Made by a program: the position numbers and the translations under genes. Below are positions 35,392 through 44,770 of a stretch of 52,063 bases of DNA, piece by piece. The stretch is from CAYUVA01 sp964448115 [NCBI: uncultured bacterium] (GTDB lineage: Bacteria; CAYUVA01): contig CAYUVA010000035.1 of NCBI GenBank assembly GCA_964448115.1, forward strand, positions 1 to 52,063. The letters are read 5' to 3'. Below the pieces are notes generated by a model. It was not told the origin of the DNA. It saw only the letters and a list, made by a program, of their open reading frames with translations, and did not search any database. The first letter of the stretch is position 1. Each line of letters opens with the position of its first letter.

Positions 35392-36642
35392 CTATGCTTT
35401 AGAACCTTCGCGCACGCTGACTATGCTGATAATAATATATAGAGTTACCGAGCCTATGCCATAAGAGGCGACGGTGCCAATGGCTGCGCCAAGAAATCCA
35501 TAACATGGGATCAAAGCCAAGTCGATGGCTATCTTGCTTGCCAGCACTAAAAAGGAACTTATCGGGATCAGGTATTGCTTACCGATGCTGATGAGCGTGG
35601 TCGATATCAAAAAATTCCAGAACAAAAATACTACCGACCAGCAGATGATGCGCAGGGCATCAGCCGCCATGAGATATTGAGCCCCGGAAACCAGCAGGAT
35701 TATCCACTCCGATAGCAGATAAAGTACCACTGCTATGACCAGGCCGGCAAAACTCAATGCCAGGAATACCCGCTTGAAGATGTATCCAAGTCGCCTGGGA
35801 TCAGATAAATGCATCCGCGAGAATACAGGAAATAGCGCGCCAACAAATGCCAATGGCAGTACCTGAAGGTTCATCACCAGTACATGGGGCAGGTTGAACA
35901 GCGCTACCTCGGTCGAATCCTTCAACGCCTTTAGTAAAAAAACATCTGCCTTGAAGGCTGCGTGAGTGAAAAAGGCTGCCAGGGTTAGCGGCGCAGCATC
36001 TTTAAGGATAGCTTTAGCCATGCCAATATTAAAGGACAGATCCGGCTTGCAGAATCTCTTAAGTGTAAAAATTAGTGCCAGCGTTCCCTTAAGTACCGAA
36101 CCGGCTGCTATGGCGATGAACAGGGCGATGAAGCCGGCATCGGTAATAAAAACGATAATAATGGCTGCTATTATGGTTGTTCGTGAGGCTGCGGTTAGCA
36201 ACGTATCGTACTCCATGCGCTGAAAGGCGTTGAATATGCCATTGAAGGTCATGAAGTGGTGCTGGAAAAGCTCGGAGAATACGGCAACGACAACGGCAAT
36301 CATCATGGCGCGATCCAGTGTAAAAAATGGCGCTATTCCAAGCGCAAGCCCTATGAATACAAGCATCAATGCCCACTTGATCCAAAGGACGCTGCCAAGT
36401 ATGCTCGAAGCCTTTTGTGGCTGCTGAGCCACATTGCGGATGATGATCTTATCAGTCTCAAAGTTGACCGCCGGCTGGAAGACCAGGATATAAGCCCATA
36501 TCCAGGCGAAGTCGCCGTAGCGCTCCGGCGCCAGGTACCGGGTAACCAGCGCCACCTGTCCGAAGGAGAAGAGGATGTCTATAACCCGTGCAGCTAGGAT
36601 TACCGCCGAGTTCTTGGCTACGATACGCCTGGTGCTGGACAT
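35392..36642 (-). CDS. Lipopolysaccharide/O-antigen-type flippase (MOP superfamily)
   Basis: The 416-residue protein has about 12 hydrophobic helices and the Wzx-like opening RRIVAKNSAVILAARVIDIL, then FGQVALVTRYLAPERYGDFA, a signature of polysaccharide transport proteins that flip lipid-linked sugars. It is encoded on the opposite strand to the glycosyltransferases and just downstream of the C25 peptidase gene (73-base gap), so it may be cotranscribed with the peptidase. Confidence 0.85.
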   Translation of the reverse strand: MSSTRRIVAKNSAVILAARVIDILFSFGQVALVTRYLAPERYGDFAWIWAYILVFQPAVNFETDKIIIRNVAQQPQKASSILGSVLWIKWALMLVFIGLALGIAPFFTLDRAMMIAVVVAVFSELFQHHFMTFNGIFNAFQRMEYDTLLTAASRTTIIAAIIIVFITDAGFIALFIAIAAGSVLKGTLALIFTLKRFCKPDLSFNIGMAKAILKDAAPLTLAAFFTHAAFKADVFLLKALKDSTEVALFNLPHVLVMNLQVLPLAFVGALFPVFSRMHLSDPRRLGYIFKRVFLALSFAGLVIAVVLYLLSEWIILLVSGAQYLMAADALRIICWSVVFLFWNFLISTTLISIGKQYLIPISSFLVLASKIAIDLALIPCYGFLGAAIGTVASYGIGSVTLYIIISIVSVREGSKA

Positions 36643-36715
36643 TAGAGCACTATTGGTTCTTTCCTTAACTTCCTATTATTGCAAGAGTATCTTTGGAATT
36701 CGATATCCCCTTGCA

Positions 36716-39700
36716 TCAGTCTCCAACATTAAGATAGGGGAACAAGGTGCTGCTGTTATCGCGTCTGTCGAATGCCTTTACCTCAAGTAGGATGCTGGTT
36801 TGTGGCAGCCCGGCATCAAGGTTGAGTACATATCCATAAAGCCCGTCCCCGGCTACTCCATCGCCGTTAGCGCCGGTATCGCTTAGCCAAATGCCGGTCG
36901 GTAATCCCTGGTAGCAGAGTTCCACCCGCTGAATGTCGAAGATTCCCTGTGGATCGCTTACATAAGCGAGGATCTGCAAGGTTCCGCCGCTGTCCGAGTG
37001 CAGGCTGGTGGTTGCGTAGCCGCCGAGAAACACCATGGGAGGATCGCCCTGTGGTGGCTGGGTCGGAGTGCTAGTAGGGGTACTGGTGATTGCCGGCGTA
37101 TCGGTTGCTGTAGGTGTGTATGTGATAACAGATGTATCTGTCGGCGTAGGCGTGAATGTTGTGGTTGGCGTCCTTGTCGGCGTGGGTGTCGGTGTGGGAG
37201 GTTCGCCGCCGGCGCCCCCGATCCAACTGAGTATATTCACTGCCACCTTGCGCCGATAATTCTCATCGAGCTTCATGTAGTTTGCGCTGAGGAATGCAAA
37301 GGTTCCACCATTGTACATGTCTCCATCGTTGTCGCTGATGATGAGCGAGTAGTTATCGGCATCGCTCCAGCCGAAGATCCCCTGGGCGATACCTGCTTTT
37401 ATAATGTCATCGGAGTCGGATTGGCTTGAGTAAACCAAGGGAATATAGCTCGGCAATTGATGGGGCACTCGCGCCAGAACATGCGTATTGTCAAAGATGT
37501 GCAGATCACCCTTGGGCGAACCTGTTGAGCTGTCCGTGCGAAGCACTACCTGCGAGAAGAGCTGGTGCTCGGTGTCGTGAGCGCTGGCAACCTCTCCGCC
37601 TTCGATAACCAGTTTGCCGCCGGAGTTGACATAAGCGATGAGTTGCTGGCGATGGGCATCTAGATCGATCGGATTCGAGTTATCGCTGCTCGACCAGATC
37701 ACCAGGTCGTAGGTCTCATCGGTGAGGTTTACGCCATCTTCAGTATTTTGGACCGCGATCTCATAGCGCAGATCCTGTAGCATCTGGTACAGATCATCAA
37801 AAGAGGAGGATCCATCATTGACCAGAAGCACGCTTCCCATATCGCCCACCGTAAGGTATATAGGCTCGATGGTTGCGCTACCCATATCGCTTGTCCAATT
37901 AAGGCTGAACGCACAGATATGACCATCGGGTGTCTGCTCAGAAGCGCTTAGGGAAAAGTGCGGAGCTATGGAATGGCTGTTTTGTCCGTAGTCTGCCGGA
38001 CCGAAGTTCGCTGTATCATCGGTTATAGTAATGAATTGATCGCAGGTCTGAAGCACCCCGCTTATGCCCTGTAGATCGCTGCCTTCATTATGCAGCACTA
38101 TCGACAGGGTCGCCTCCTCCCCAGCCTCCATGATGCCATTGCCATTACCCTGGCTGCTGTCATTCAAGGTAAAGGAAAGTAATTCTAATTGAGGTGAATA
38201 TACTGTGATCTCAAAGTCGAAGAGTCCGCTTTCCTCGCCTGATTGCCAGTTCAGCCTAAAGCTAGCCTGGTGGAGGTTCGGTGTATCGTCTGCGACAGTG
38301 AGTGCGAAGTGGGGAGGCTGTGTGCTGCCTGCCTGACCGCCTGGGATATCACCGAAGTCAGCCTCGCCATTTGTTATTGTGATATATTCGCTCTGCGTGC
38401 TCAAGGTAGCGCTCACTGCTTGGGCATCAGCGCCGGAATTGGACAGGGTAACCGATAGCTCAATCTGCTCTGAGCGATCTGCCTTGCCGTTCTCATTGCC
38501 ACCGCTATCGTTTATCTCGTATCCCTCGAAGTGCAAAAACGGCACATCGCAGGGCGAGGAGTGAAACACCTTCACATCATCTATATTCCAGCCGCAGAAG
38601 GTTAAGCCGCCATCCGAGGTGCCCATGACCCATTGTAAAAAGACGGTTGGTTTATTATCGGCGATGCTTGAAATGTCGAACTCCTGGTAGAGCCACTGCG
38701 AGTCGCTCAGAGTCTCGCTGTTCTCCCAGAGCGTGGTCCAGGCAAAGCCATTGGTCGAGATCTTAAAATAAGCATGGTCATAGATGGACTCCTCGACACC
38801 CAGCCATCTCCAAAAGCCGACCCGCAAGCCTGTCTTGCCGCTGCAATCTATAGCCCGTGTAGTGAGCTTCTCCTGCCCCATGTTGTTGGGATAGTTGCCC
38901 TGAAGGTTGTAGCCATAGACATTGGTTCCGGTATAGCCGTTGTCTGGGTCAGGGTTCTGTCCCGAACCTCTTTGACCAGTCGGATCCCCGTAAGCCCACT
39001 TCATGAATCCACTGCCACCGACCACGGTCCAATCGGGATCGCTATCCATGTTAGCCTGCATTAGTACCGACTGTAGCCAGGTGGTGAAGTTGAAGTGATC
39101 CCCCTGGTTGTCATCTATCGCCTCGTTGCCGGCAAAGTCGGTGGAGCTGACCGAGAAGTAATACTTGGTGCAACCATCTAAATTGGGGATGGTGATACTG
39201 TGATCGGTGGTAAGGAATCCGCTCTGGACGCTATGACCGAGTTGGTGAGTGGTGCCATAGTAAACCTTGGAGTTGCTTGGCTCATCGGTTGTCCAGGTAA
39301 TTGTCGCCTTGTTGTAGCTTACAGCGCTGACATTTACATTGGATATTATTGGCTGCTGGGCATCGAGGTAAGCATAGGCGAACTTGTGGACATTTATTCC
39401 GCCCCTGCCATCATCCTCGTCCAGGTAATCGGCGGTCAGCTTATCGCCATGGGCAGCCTGAAGTATGCCATCCCCTGGCTGCACGCTGGTATCGGCGATC
39501 TGAATATTGCCCACGAGGGTTGCGGTGCCGAAGCCGGTCTCATGACAGGTAACCGTCTCGTTGTCTCCAGCATCGCTAGTTACCGTGATATCGACCGTAT
39601 CTATCTGCCCCGGATACTGGTTCAGGTCGCGGTCGATAACCGTGATAGCCATCGAGCTTCCCGGCGCGTAGATACTTTTGTCCATCGATATGATTCCATC

Positions 39701-41626
39701 CTTGCTCAATCCACCGCCCAGCGCCACGGAGGGATCTCCGAACAGGTTAAGCTGATAATAGCACCACCGATTAGCGCCGTAGTTAAGGAACGGTATGGTA
39801 TCCTCCTTGGAGTCCTGGTTAGCCCATCCAAGTTCAAGAATATCCTCGCCGAAGATGGCATCGAAGAACTGGCGATCGAAGTACTGCGAGGAGCCATTGG
39901 TGCTGCTGTGATTGCCCCATCCATACCTCGAATTTGTAACCGCCGCAAAGGCGCCATTGTCGTTTACGCAGGTGATGTGTTCCGAGGCGCAATCCACATT
40001 CTCGGTGGAGCCGTAGTCATCTCGGTTGTCAAAAGAGCCGCAGTAGCAGCCCTGGCTGTAGAAAAAGAAGTACTTGGTGTTATTCAGGGTATCTATGTCA
40101 GAGTTGTACATCCTTGCCATGTAATCGACATAAGAATGCCCCAGATGGTTGTAAACATGGGTATTGCTTTGATTAATTATGCCTTTAAGGGTCGATGCGC
40201 TCCATTCACCTGGCATATCGCGATCGTAAAGCGTCTGTACATTCCACTCGGCGGGGAAACCGACGGTGGTATATCCGTGATTACTTGAACCGTTCTTCAC
40301 CTCGTCCTTGTAGTCGCCACCGTAAGTGGGGTCATCCCAGAGCAATTCGCCGAGCATATACGCTCTCTTCAGATATGAATCATCTCCAGGAAGCGTCTCG
40401 TACCATATGGTCTTGGCAACGATATTGTGTATCTCTGCGAGGCTATCTGTGCAGAATCGCCCCACTGCCACCTCGGAGTATAGATCGACCTCGCCGCCGC
40501 CGATGCCGTCGTTCGGTTCAGCCCATCGGCTGTCATTATCGTAGTTGAAGCTGCCATCAAGGTTGGCATAGTACATATCGGCTGGAATATTGGAGTCAGA
40601 CTCGCCATAATCGGTCGAGGAATAGAAGCCACGATCCGGCACTATGACATCGCCGCTCTCTCCGCCGACATCGCTATGATCGCTATCTCCTACCAGCAGC
40701 ACGAACTCGGTATCCCAGTTTGTATAAGCATCGATGATGAAGTTACGGATCTTGGCTTGATTGTCTAAGCCTGGATAGTTGGCGTAGATCTCCTCTACTG
40801 TCTTTATGGTGGTGGAGTAGCCGCGTTGGGTCTTGTGTTGGGCAAAGTCCTGGAGAGAGTTCTGGCTTGTATCCGAGGCGAATGACTGGTTGGTTATAAT
40901 CACGAATCGATATGTGTCTTTCGCATCGCATAGGATCCCGCCTTTGGGGGGCTGGGGAACATAAGAGTCAATAAGCTGCGGATTATCGACCATCCTTTGC
41001 ACCCACTGGCGATCCCTTTGGTTGTTTCGGCATATAACGGTCGCTTCATCAGCCTTGCTGCCCTTTTTAAGTTCCAGGATAACCTGGAGATGTTCGTAGT
41101 AGTAAAGCTCGCCTGAATTCGGGACATATAAAGTAGGACTGAGTGTAAAGACCACAATGGAGTATCCACGGCAGTATTGCATGGAGACATCTCCGATAAT
41201 CTGCCTGGGATAAGGGAGATTAGATGTATATATTCGGGGGTTCGGCTCGGTGAATCGCCATTGGTCCGGCTTGCTCAGCGGAACCTGTACCTGGCCAGGA
41301 GCTAGCATGACATGGCGGGCAACGAGCTGCTTCTGCCCCGGCTCGACCCTTATGGCATGTAGATAATATCCCTGGGGTATGAGTACCTTGCCAGCCCTTA
41401 AGGGCATTGTTGGCATGCCTGGCTTACCGAAGATCTCGCAGCCTTCGATGTATGCTACCTGGAACTCAGCAGTCTTGCCATCCTGAAGTGGATAGGTCTT
41501 TGTCTTTATTATAGGATTAGCAAAATCGTACTGCACGACCAGGCTCGTATTATCAGCGATCGCTCCACCGGGGAAAAACAAGCCTACCAGGATGAAAAAA
41601 AGCATAGTGATTCTAATTATCGACAT
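36716..41626 (-). CDS. Giant secreted gingipain-like (C25) cysteine peptidase with Pro/Thr linker and shared C-terminal module
   Basis: The 1636-residue precursor has a signal peptide (MSIIRITMLFFILVGLFFPG then GAIA), a C25 propeptide-like region (about 30-230), and the caspase-fold C25 domain (about 235-640). The catalytic pair is H497 (YNHLGHSY) and C527 (YSQGCYCGSF), 30 residues apart as in gingipains. Next come an FN3 domain (about 765-855), a jelly-roll-like domain (about 865-1035), two CARDB-like beta domains (1040-1260) and a class-I-glutamine-amidotransferase-like segment (about 1265-1465). A Pro/Thr linker and the shared module ending FPYLNVGD follow. RBS AAAGGAAT precedes the ATG. 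It is probably exported to the surface and self-processed. There is no typical Bacteroidetes type IX sorting domain. Confidence 0.9.
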   Translation of the reverse strand: MSIIRITMLFFILVGLFFPGGAIADNTSLVVQYDFANPIIKTKTYPLQDGKTAEFQVAYIEGCEIFGKPGMPTMPLRAGKVLIPQGYYLHAIRVEPGQKQLVARHVMLAPGQVQVPLSKPDQWRFTEPNPRIYTSNLPYPRQIIGDVSMQYCRGYSIVVFTLSPTLYVPNSGELYYYEHLQVILELKKGSKADEATVICRNNQRDRQWVQRMVDNPQLIDSYVPQPPKGGILCDAKDTYRFVIITNQSFASDTSQNSLQDFAQHKTQRGYSTTIKTVEEIYANYPGLDNQAKIRNFIIDAYTNWDTEFVLLVGDSDHSDVGGESGDVIVPDRGFYSSTDYGESDSNIPADMYYANLDGSFNYDNDSRWAEPNDGIGGGEVDLYSEVAVGRFCTDSLAEIHNIVAKTIWYETLPGDDSYLKRAYMLGELLWDDPTYGGDYKDEVKNGSSNHGYTTVGFPAEWNVQTLYDRDMPGEWSASTLKGIINQSNTHVYNHLGHSYVDYMARMYNSDIDTLNNTKYFFFYSQGCYCGSFDNRDDYGSTENVDCASEHITCVNDNGAFAAVTNSRYGWGNHSSTNGSSQYFDRQFFDAIFGEDILELGWANQDSKEDTIPFLNYGANRWCYYQLNLFGDPSVALGGGLSKDGIISMDKSIYAPGSSMAITVIDRDLNQYPGQIDTVDITVTSDAGDNETVTCHETGFGTATLVGNIQIADTSVQPGDGILQAAHGDKLTADYLDEDDGRGGINVHKFAYAYLDAQQPIISNVNVSAVSYNKATITWTTDEPSNSKVYYGTTHQLGHSVQSGFLTTDHSITIPNLDGCTKYYFSVSSTDFAGNEAIDDNQGDHFNFTTWLQSVLMQANMDSDPDWTVVGGSGFMKWAYGDPTGQRGSGQNPDPDNGYTGTNVYGYNLQGNYPNNMGQEKLTTRAIDCSGKTGLRVGFWRWLGVEESIYDHAYFKISTNGFAWTTLWENSETLSDSQWLYQEFDISSIADNKPTVFLQWVMGTSDGGLTFCGWNIDDVKVFHSSPCDVPFLHFEGYEINDSGGNENGKADRSEQIELSVTLSNSGADAQAVSATLSTQSEYITITNGEADFGDIPGGQAGSTQPPHFALTVADDTPNLHQASFRLNWQSGEESGLFDFEITVYSPQLELLSFTLNDSSQGNGNGIMEAGEEATLSIVLHNEGSDLQGISGVLQTCDQFITITDDTANFGPADYGQNSHSIAPHFSLSASEQTPDGHICAFSLNWTSDMGSATIEPIYLTVGDMGSVLLVNDGSSSFDDLYQMLQDLRYEIAVQNTEDGVNLTDETYDLVIWSSSDNSNPIDLDAHRQQLIAYVNSGGKLVIEGGEVASAHDTEHQLFSQVVLRTDSSTGSPKGDLHIFDNTHVLARVPHQLPSYIPLVYSSQSDSDDIIKAGIAQGIFGWSDADNYSLIISDNDGDMYNGGTFAFLSANYMKLDENYRRKVAVNILSWIGGAGGEPPTPTPTPTRTPTTTFTPTPTDTSVITYTPTATDTPAITSTPTSTPTQPPQGDPPMVFLGGYATTSLHSDSGGTLQILAYVSDPQGIFDIQRVELCYQGLPTGIWLSDTGANGDGVAGDGLYGYVLNLDAGLPQTSILLEVKAFDRRDNSSTLFPYLNVGD
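36719..37042 (-). other. Shared C-terminal module, copy C
   Basis: The last 108 residues. Conserved points are GGYATTSLHSDSGG, VELCYQGLPTG, the acidic loop GANGDGVAGDGLYG, and the terminus FPYLNVGD. The acidic DG/GDG loop resembles that of Ig-like domains annotated as anchor-type domains in other secreted proteins; it has decayed in copies A and B. Confidence 0.8.
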
Positions 41627-41870
41627 AAATATTCCTTTCCAGTTAAAGGTTAATCAACTTCAAGGTAGATTGACGATTTGAGGGAGCTTGTCTGCTACGG
41701 TTCTCAATAACTTTGTATATGAGCGCTTTCATCTTGGATGAATTACCATCTTTTAGTTTAGCACAGATTAATCCTTTTGACCATTGAATTGGATAAAAAA
41801 CTTGTATCTCAGACAAATCAACTAATAAAGTAGAGACAAATGGCTACATCACCTATAATCTTAATAGACC

Positions 41871-43274
41871 ATGGAAGCGCTGAGTGTTTTGTTAATAAAG
41901 CCTTACCAGCCGACCGTTCACTGCTCGGTTGCGCCACCGTTAGGCATCCTTTCCTTAGCAGCCTACCTGAGAGAATATGCTGAGTTTCCCGTTCATGTCA
42001 GGCTGTTGGACATGAGAGTCCACAAAGGGGGATCATCGGCTATGACCGCGATGCTCAATGAATTTCAACCCGATATCGTAGGTATAAGCTGCCTTACCTA
42101 TGAGCATAGAGCGATGCTGGATATAGCCGCTCTAGTCAAAGCTCGTTGCCCCGAGTTACTCCTAGTAGTCGGAGGCGCCCATGCAACCGTGTATTATAAC
42201 GAGCTAATCAACCTCAGCGATATCGATGCTGTAGTAATCGGTGAAGGTGAAGGCTCATTTTTAGAGCTATGTAGTCGCTATTTTAATAAAGAGCCTATAG
42301 AAGATATAAAGGGCGTGGTAACCAAGGGCAACCTTGTGCCCGGCGCTGCGCAGTATTCACCTGTAATAGAGAATCTTGATGAGCTGCCCATGCCCGCCTA
42401 TGACCTTGTCGACCTTGAGGCTTATGCCAGGCTTCCCAATATGAATACACTGCTCAAGAAGCCACCCTACTCGGTGTTGCAGACCTCGCGTGGATGTCCC
42501 TACCGGTGCATCTATTGCCACAACATATTCGGCAGAAGATATCGCCGAAGAAGCGATGATGCGATCATAGAAGAGATGAGGACGCTTAAAAATCGCTACC
42601 GCATTCGGGAGATCCAGTTGATTGATGACCTGTTTCCGATGGATCTAGCTAAAAGCAAGCGCTTGATGGAGAGCATAATAAATACTAACCTCGGTTTATT
42701 TTTATCGTTTCCCAACGGATTGCGCGCTGACAGGCTTGATGTCGAACTATTAGAGCTTATAATCAGAGCAGGTACCTATTCAGCAGCCTTCGCTATCGAG
42801 TCTGTGTCAACCAGGATTCAGAAGCTAACCCGCAAACATCTCGATGTCGATAAAGCAAAACAAGCCATTGAACAGGCTGATAGGCTTGGTATCATCTGCA
42901 AGGGCTTCTTCATGTTCGGCATTCCAGGTGAGACTGATGAAGAAAGGCAAGCGACCATCGATTATGCGGTCGATTCACCGTTATTGCTGGCTGGTATGTA
43001 TATCTTAAACGCCCACAAAGGAAGCGAGGTCTATGATATGATCCACAAGCAGCGGGGCTTTGAGCCAAAGATTAACTTCCAGCAGCAGGATTATTACAAG
43101 GCAAAAGCCTATCATCCCAATGGTCAGCTTTTACAGCAGGTGCGAAGGGGCATCTATAGGTTCTATACCAAGCCCTCAAGGATCGCTCGCCTCGCTCGAC
43201 GCATTCCCAAGAGGGCATACCTATTAAGAGCATTCAAGGGTTTCCTGGAATTGACAGGAGGCTACCGGTTATGA
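41871..43274 (+). CDS. B12-binding domain radical SAM protein
   Basis: The 467-residue protein has a cobalamin-binding N-terminus (1-140; PPLGILSLAAYL, VVGGAHATVY, VVIGEGEGSFLEL) and a radical SAM domain with the cluster motif SRGCPYRCIYCHN. C-terminal basic helices follow. It overlaps the next gene by four bases (ATGA at 43271), making it the first gene of a long glycosyltransferase operon. B12 radical SAM enzymes in such settings may methylate sugars or lipid carriers; that is inference. It is a different subgroup from the 6717 gene, with only motif-level similarity. Confidence 0.87.
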   Translation: MEALSVLLIKPYQPTVHCSVAPPLGILSLAAYLREYAEFPVHVRLLDMRVHKGGSSAMTAMLNEFQPDIVGISCLTYEHRAMLDIAALVKARCPELLLVVGGAHATVYYNELINLSDIDAVVIGEGEGSFLELCSRYFNKEPIEDIKGVVTKGNLVPGAAQYSPVIENLDELPMPAYDLVDLEAYARLPNMNTLLKKPPYSVLQTSRGCPYRCIYCHNIFGRRYRRRSDDAIIEEMRTLKNRYRIREIQLIDDLFPMDLAKSKRLMESIINTNLGLFLSFPNGLRADRLDVELLELIIRAGTYSAAFAIESVSTRIQKLTRKHLDVDKAKQAIEQADRLGIICKGFFMFGIPGETDEERQATIDYAVDSPLLLAGMYILNAHKGSEVYDMIHKQRGFEPKINFQQQDYYKAKAYHPNGQLLQQVRRGIYRFYTKPSRIARLARRIPKRAYLLRAFKGFLELTGGYRL

Positions 43275-44764
43275 GCAAAGCTCGCAGGATATCCGCTTAT
43301 ATCGGATTGGTTGTATTGTTCGCCATCGCCATGTTTAATAGGATTCCATATCTCTCCAAGTACCTTTATCACTGGGACTGCTGCATCTACGAGTATGGCT
43401 GCAAGGATTACAATGTAGCGCTTCATCAACCTCATCCCCCAGGATATTTTCTTTATATTGCGCTGGCAAAGCTATTGCAGCCCTTTTTGTACTTCGAGCA
43501 CCAGTGCTTGCTGTACCTGGGAGTGATCTTCTGTGGATTCTCGGTGATAGGGTTGTTTTTCCTGTTTTGGGAGATGGAATCCTTGATATTCGGGTATCTG
43601 GGAGCTGTTTTGCTGATCACATCTCCGTTGGTCTGGTTCAACTCAGAGGTTGCATTTCCGTATATCGTGGAGCTGCCGTTCATCCTTTGGTTCTTGCATA
43701 CAAGTCATCGTATGCTCCGGGGCAGATCGATAAATCCCTGGCTGCTGGGGGCAAGCCTTGGGTTAGCTGCTGGAGTGCGACAGACCGCCATATTATTCAT
43801 GGCGCCGATGCTGGTTTACACGTTGATCAAGTTGGATAATAGGCGTAGGCTACGAGCTATTGCTTCGCTGGTGGCAGTATGCCTGGCTTGGTTTATCCCA
43901 ATGGTTGCTTTATCTGGAGGTTTCTTGGATTACCTTTACTCACTTGGCGAGCAAAGCGATTTCGTGTGGAGCAGCACATCGCTTTTCTTTGCCGGCTGGA
44001 GGGGAATAACCGAGAATATGGCTATTTTGCTTCAATCATTCTATGGTGTGTCTGGATACTTGGTTATCCTGTCGTGCATCGAGCTTGCCATAATGCTCTT
44101 TAAGCGCAGCAAATACAGGGATACCCTTAGATTCATTGGGCTATGGGTCAGCTTGCCGCTGTTTTGGTTTCTGTTCGTCCATATCAACAAGCCCGGTTAC
44201 CTGCTCATCGTCGCCCCAGCGGTACTATATCTTGGTATGCGTTTTATTCTTCGCGTAGCCAGGATCTTCTCCGATGATCGCATCTTTTGCGGTGCTTTTA
44301 TGACCATAGCGGTCTTATTTACCTCGTACTTGAATGTAGATAGCTTCCTGAACTCCAGGTCCATGCTGAGCCGCTACGAGATAAATAAGGCGAATGCAAC
44401 GGTGAGGCGCTTCTGCGACATGGTGTTGGAGCGCTACAGCGAGGATGAGACAATAATACTGGGCAGGGGATCTTATGGTTTGAGCTGGATGCATGCAAGG
44501 GCATATCTACCGGCATATAGATCCATGCCACTTACACCACAGGTTACGAGAAAGGGCAAGATATACAAGTATGCTCAGGGCGGAAAGGTATATTACCAGG
44601 ACAAGTTCAGGATACCTGAGGGGATCAAGCATGCCGTGCTTCTCACCCCTGCAAAGCAGCCGCTAAGGACCTTCGAGGAGTACTTCGACCCGGCTACCAT
44701 AGCCCCCCGCAAGGGCTTGTATGTCATAGATGATCCTATTAATGCCTTAAGAAAGATACCTTGA
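43271..44764 (+). CDS. GT-C type membrane glycosyltransferase
   Basis: This 497-residue polytopic protein has an early acidic motif in the first periplasmic loop (YHWDCCIYEYG), then VALHQPHPPGYFLYIALAKL. That His-Pro-Pro-Gly stretch is shared with the DUF2723 protein at 33350 (LSHPPGHPLYLL). Ten or so hydrophobic helices and a soluble C-terminal ~120 residues follow. It is likely a polyprenyl-phosphate-sugar-dependent transferase, coupled by a 4-base overlap to the radical SAM gene and six bases ahead of a GT4 gene. Confidence 0.78.
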   Translation: MSKARRISAYIGLVVLFAIAMFNRIPYLSKYLYHWDCCIYEYGCKDYNVALHQPHPPGYFLYIALAKLLQPFLYFEHQCLLYLGVIFCGFSVIGLFFLFWEMESLIFGYLGAVLLITSPLVWFNSEVAFPYIVELPFILWFLHTSHRMLRGRSINPWLLGASLGLAAGVRQTAILFMAPMLVYTLIKLDNRRRLRAIASLVAVCLAWFIPMVALSGGFLDYLYSLGEQSDFVWSSTSLFFAGWRGITENMAILLQSFYGVSGYLVILSCIELAIMLFKRSKYRDTLRFIGLWVSLPLFWFLFVHINKPGYLLIVAPAVLYLGMRFILRVARIFSDDRIFCGAFMTIAVLFTSYLNVDSFLNSRSMLSRYEINKANATVRRFCDMVLERYSEDETIILGRGSYGLSWMHARAYLPAYRSMPLTPQVTRKGKIYKYAQGGKVYYQDKFRIPEGIKHAVLLTPAKQPLRTFEEYFDPATIAPRKGLYVIDDPINALRKIP

Positions 44765-44770
44765 TACCTC

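Noticed and set aside
39200-40288. 362-codon plus-strand open frame inside the C25 peptidase gene
   Set aside because: Antisense shadow of a strongly supported gene; composition is unlike a natural protein and no ribosome binding site is present.
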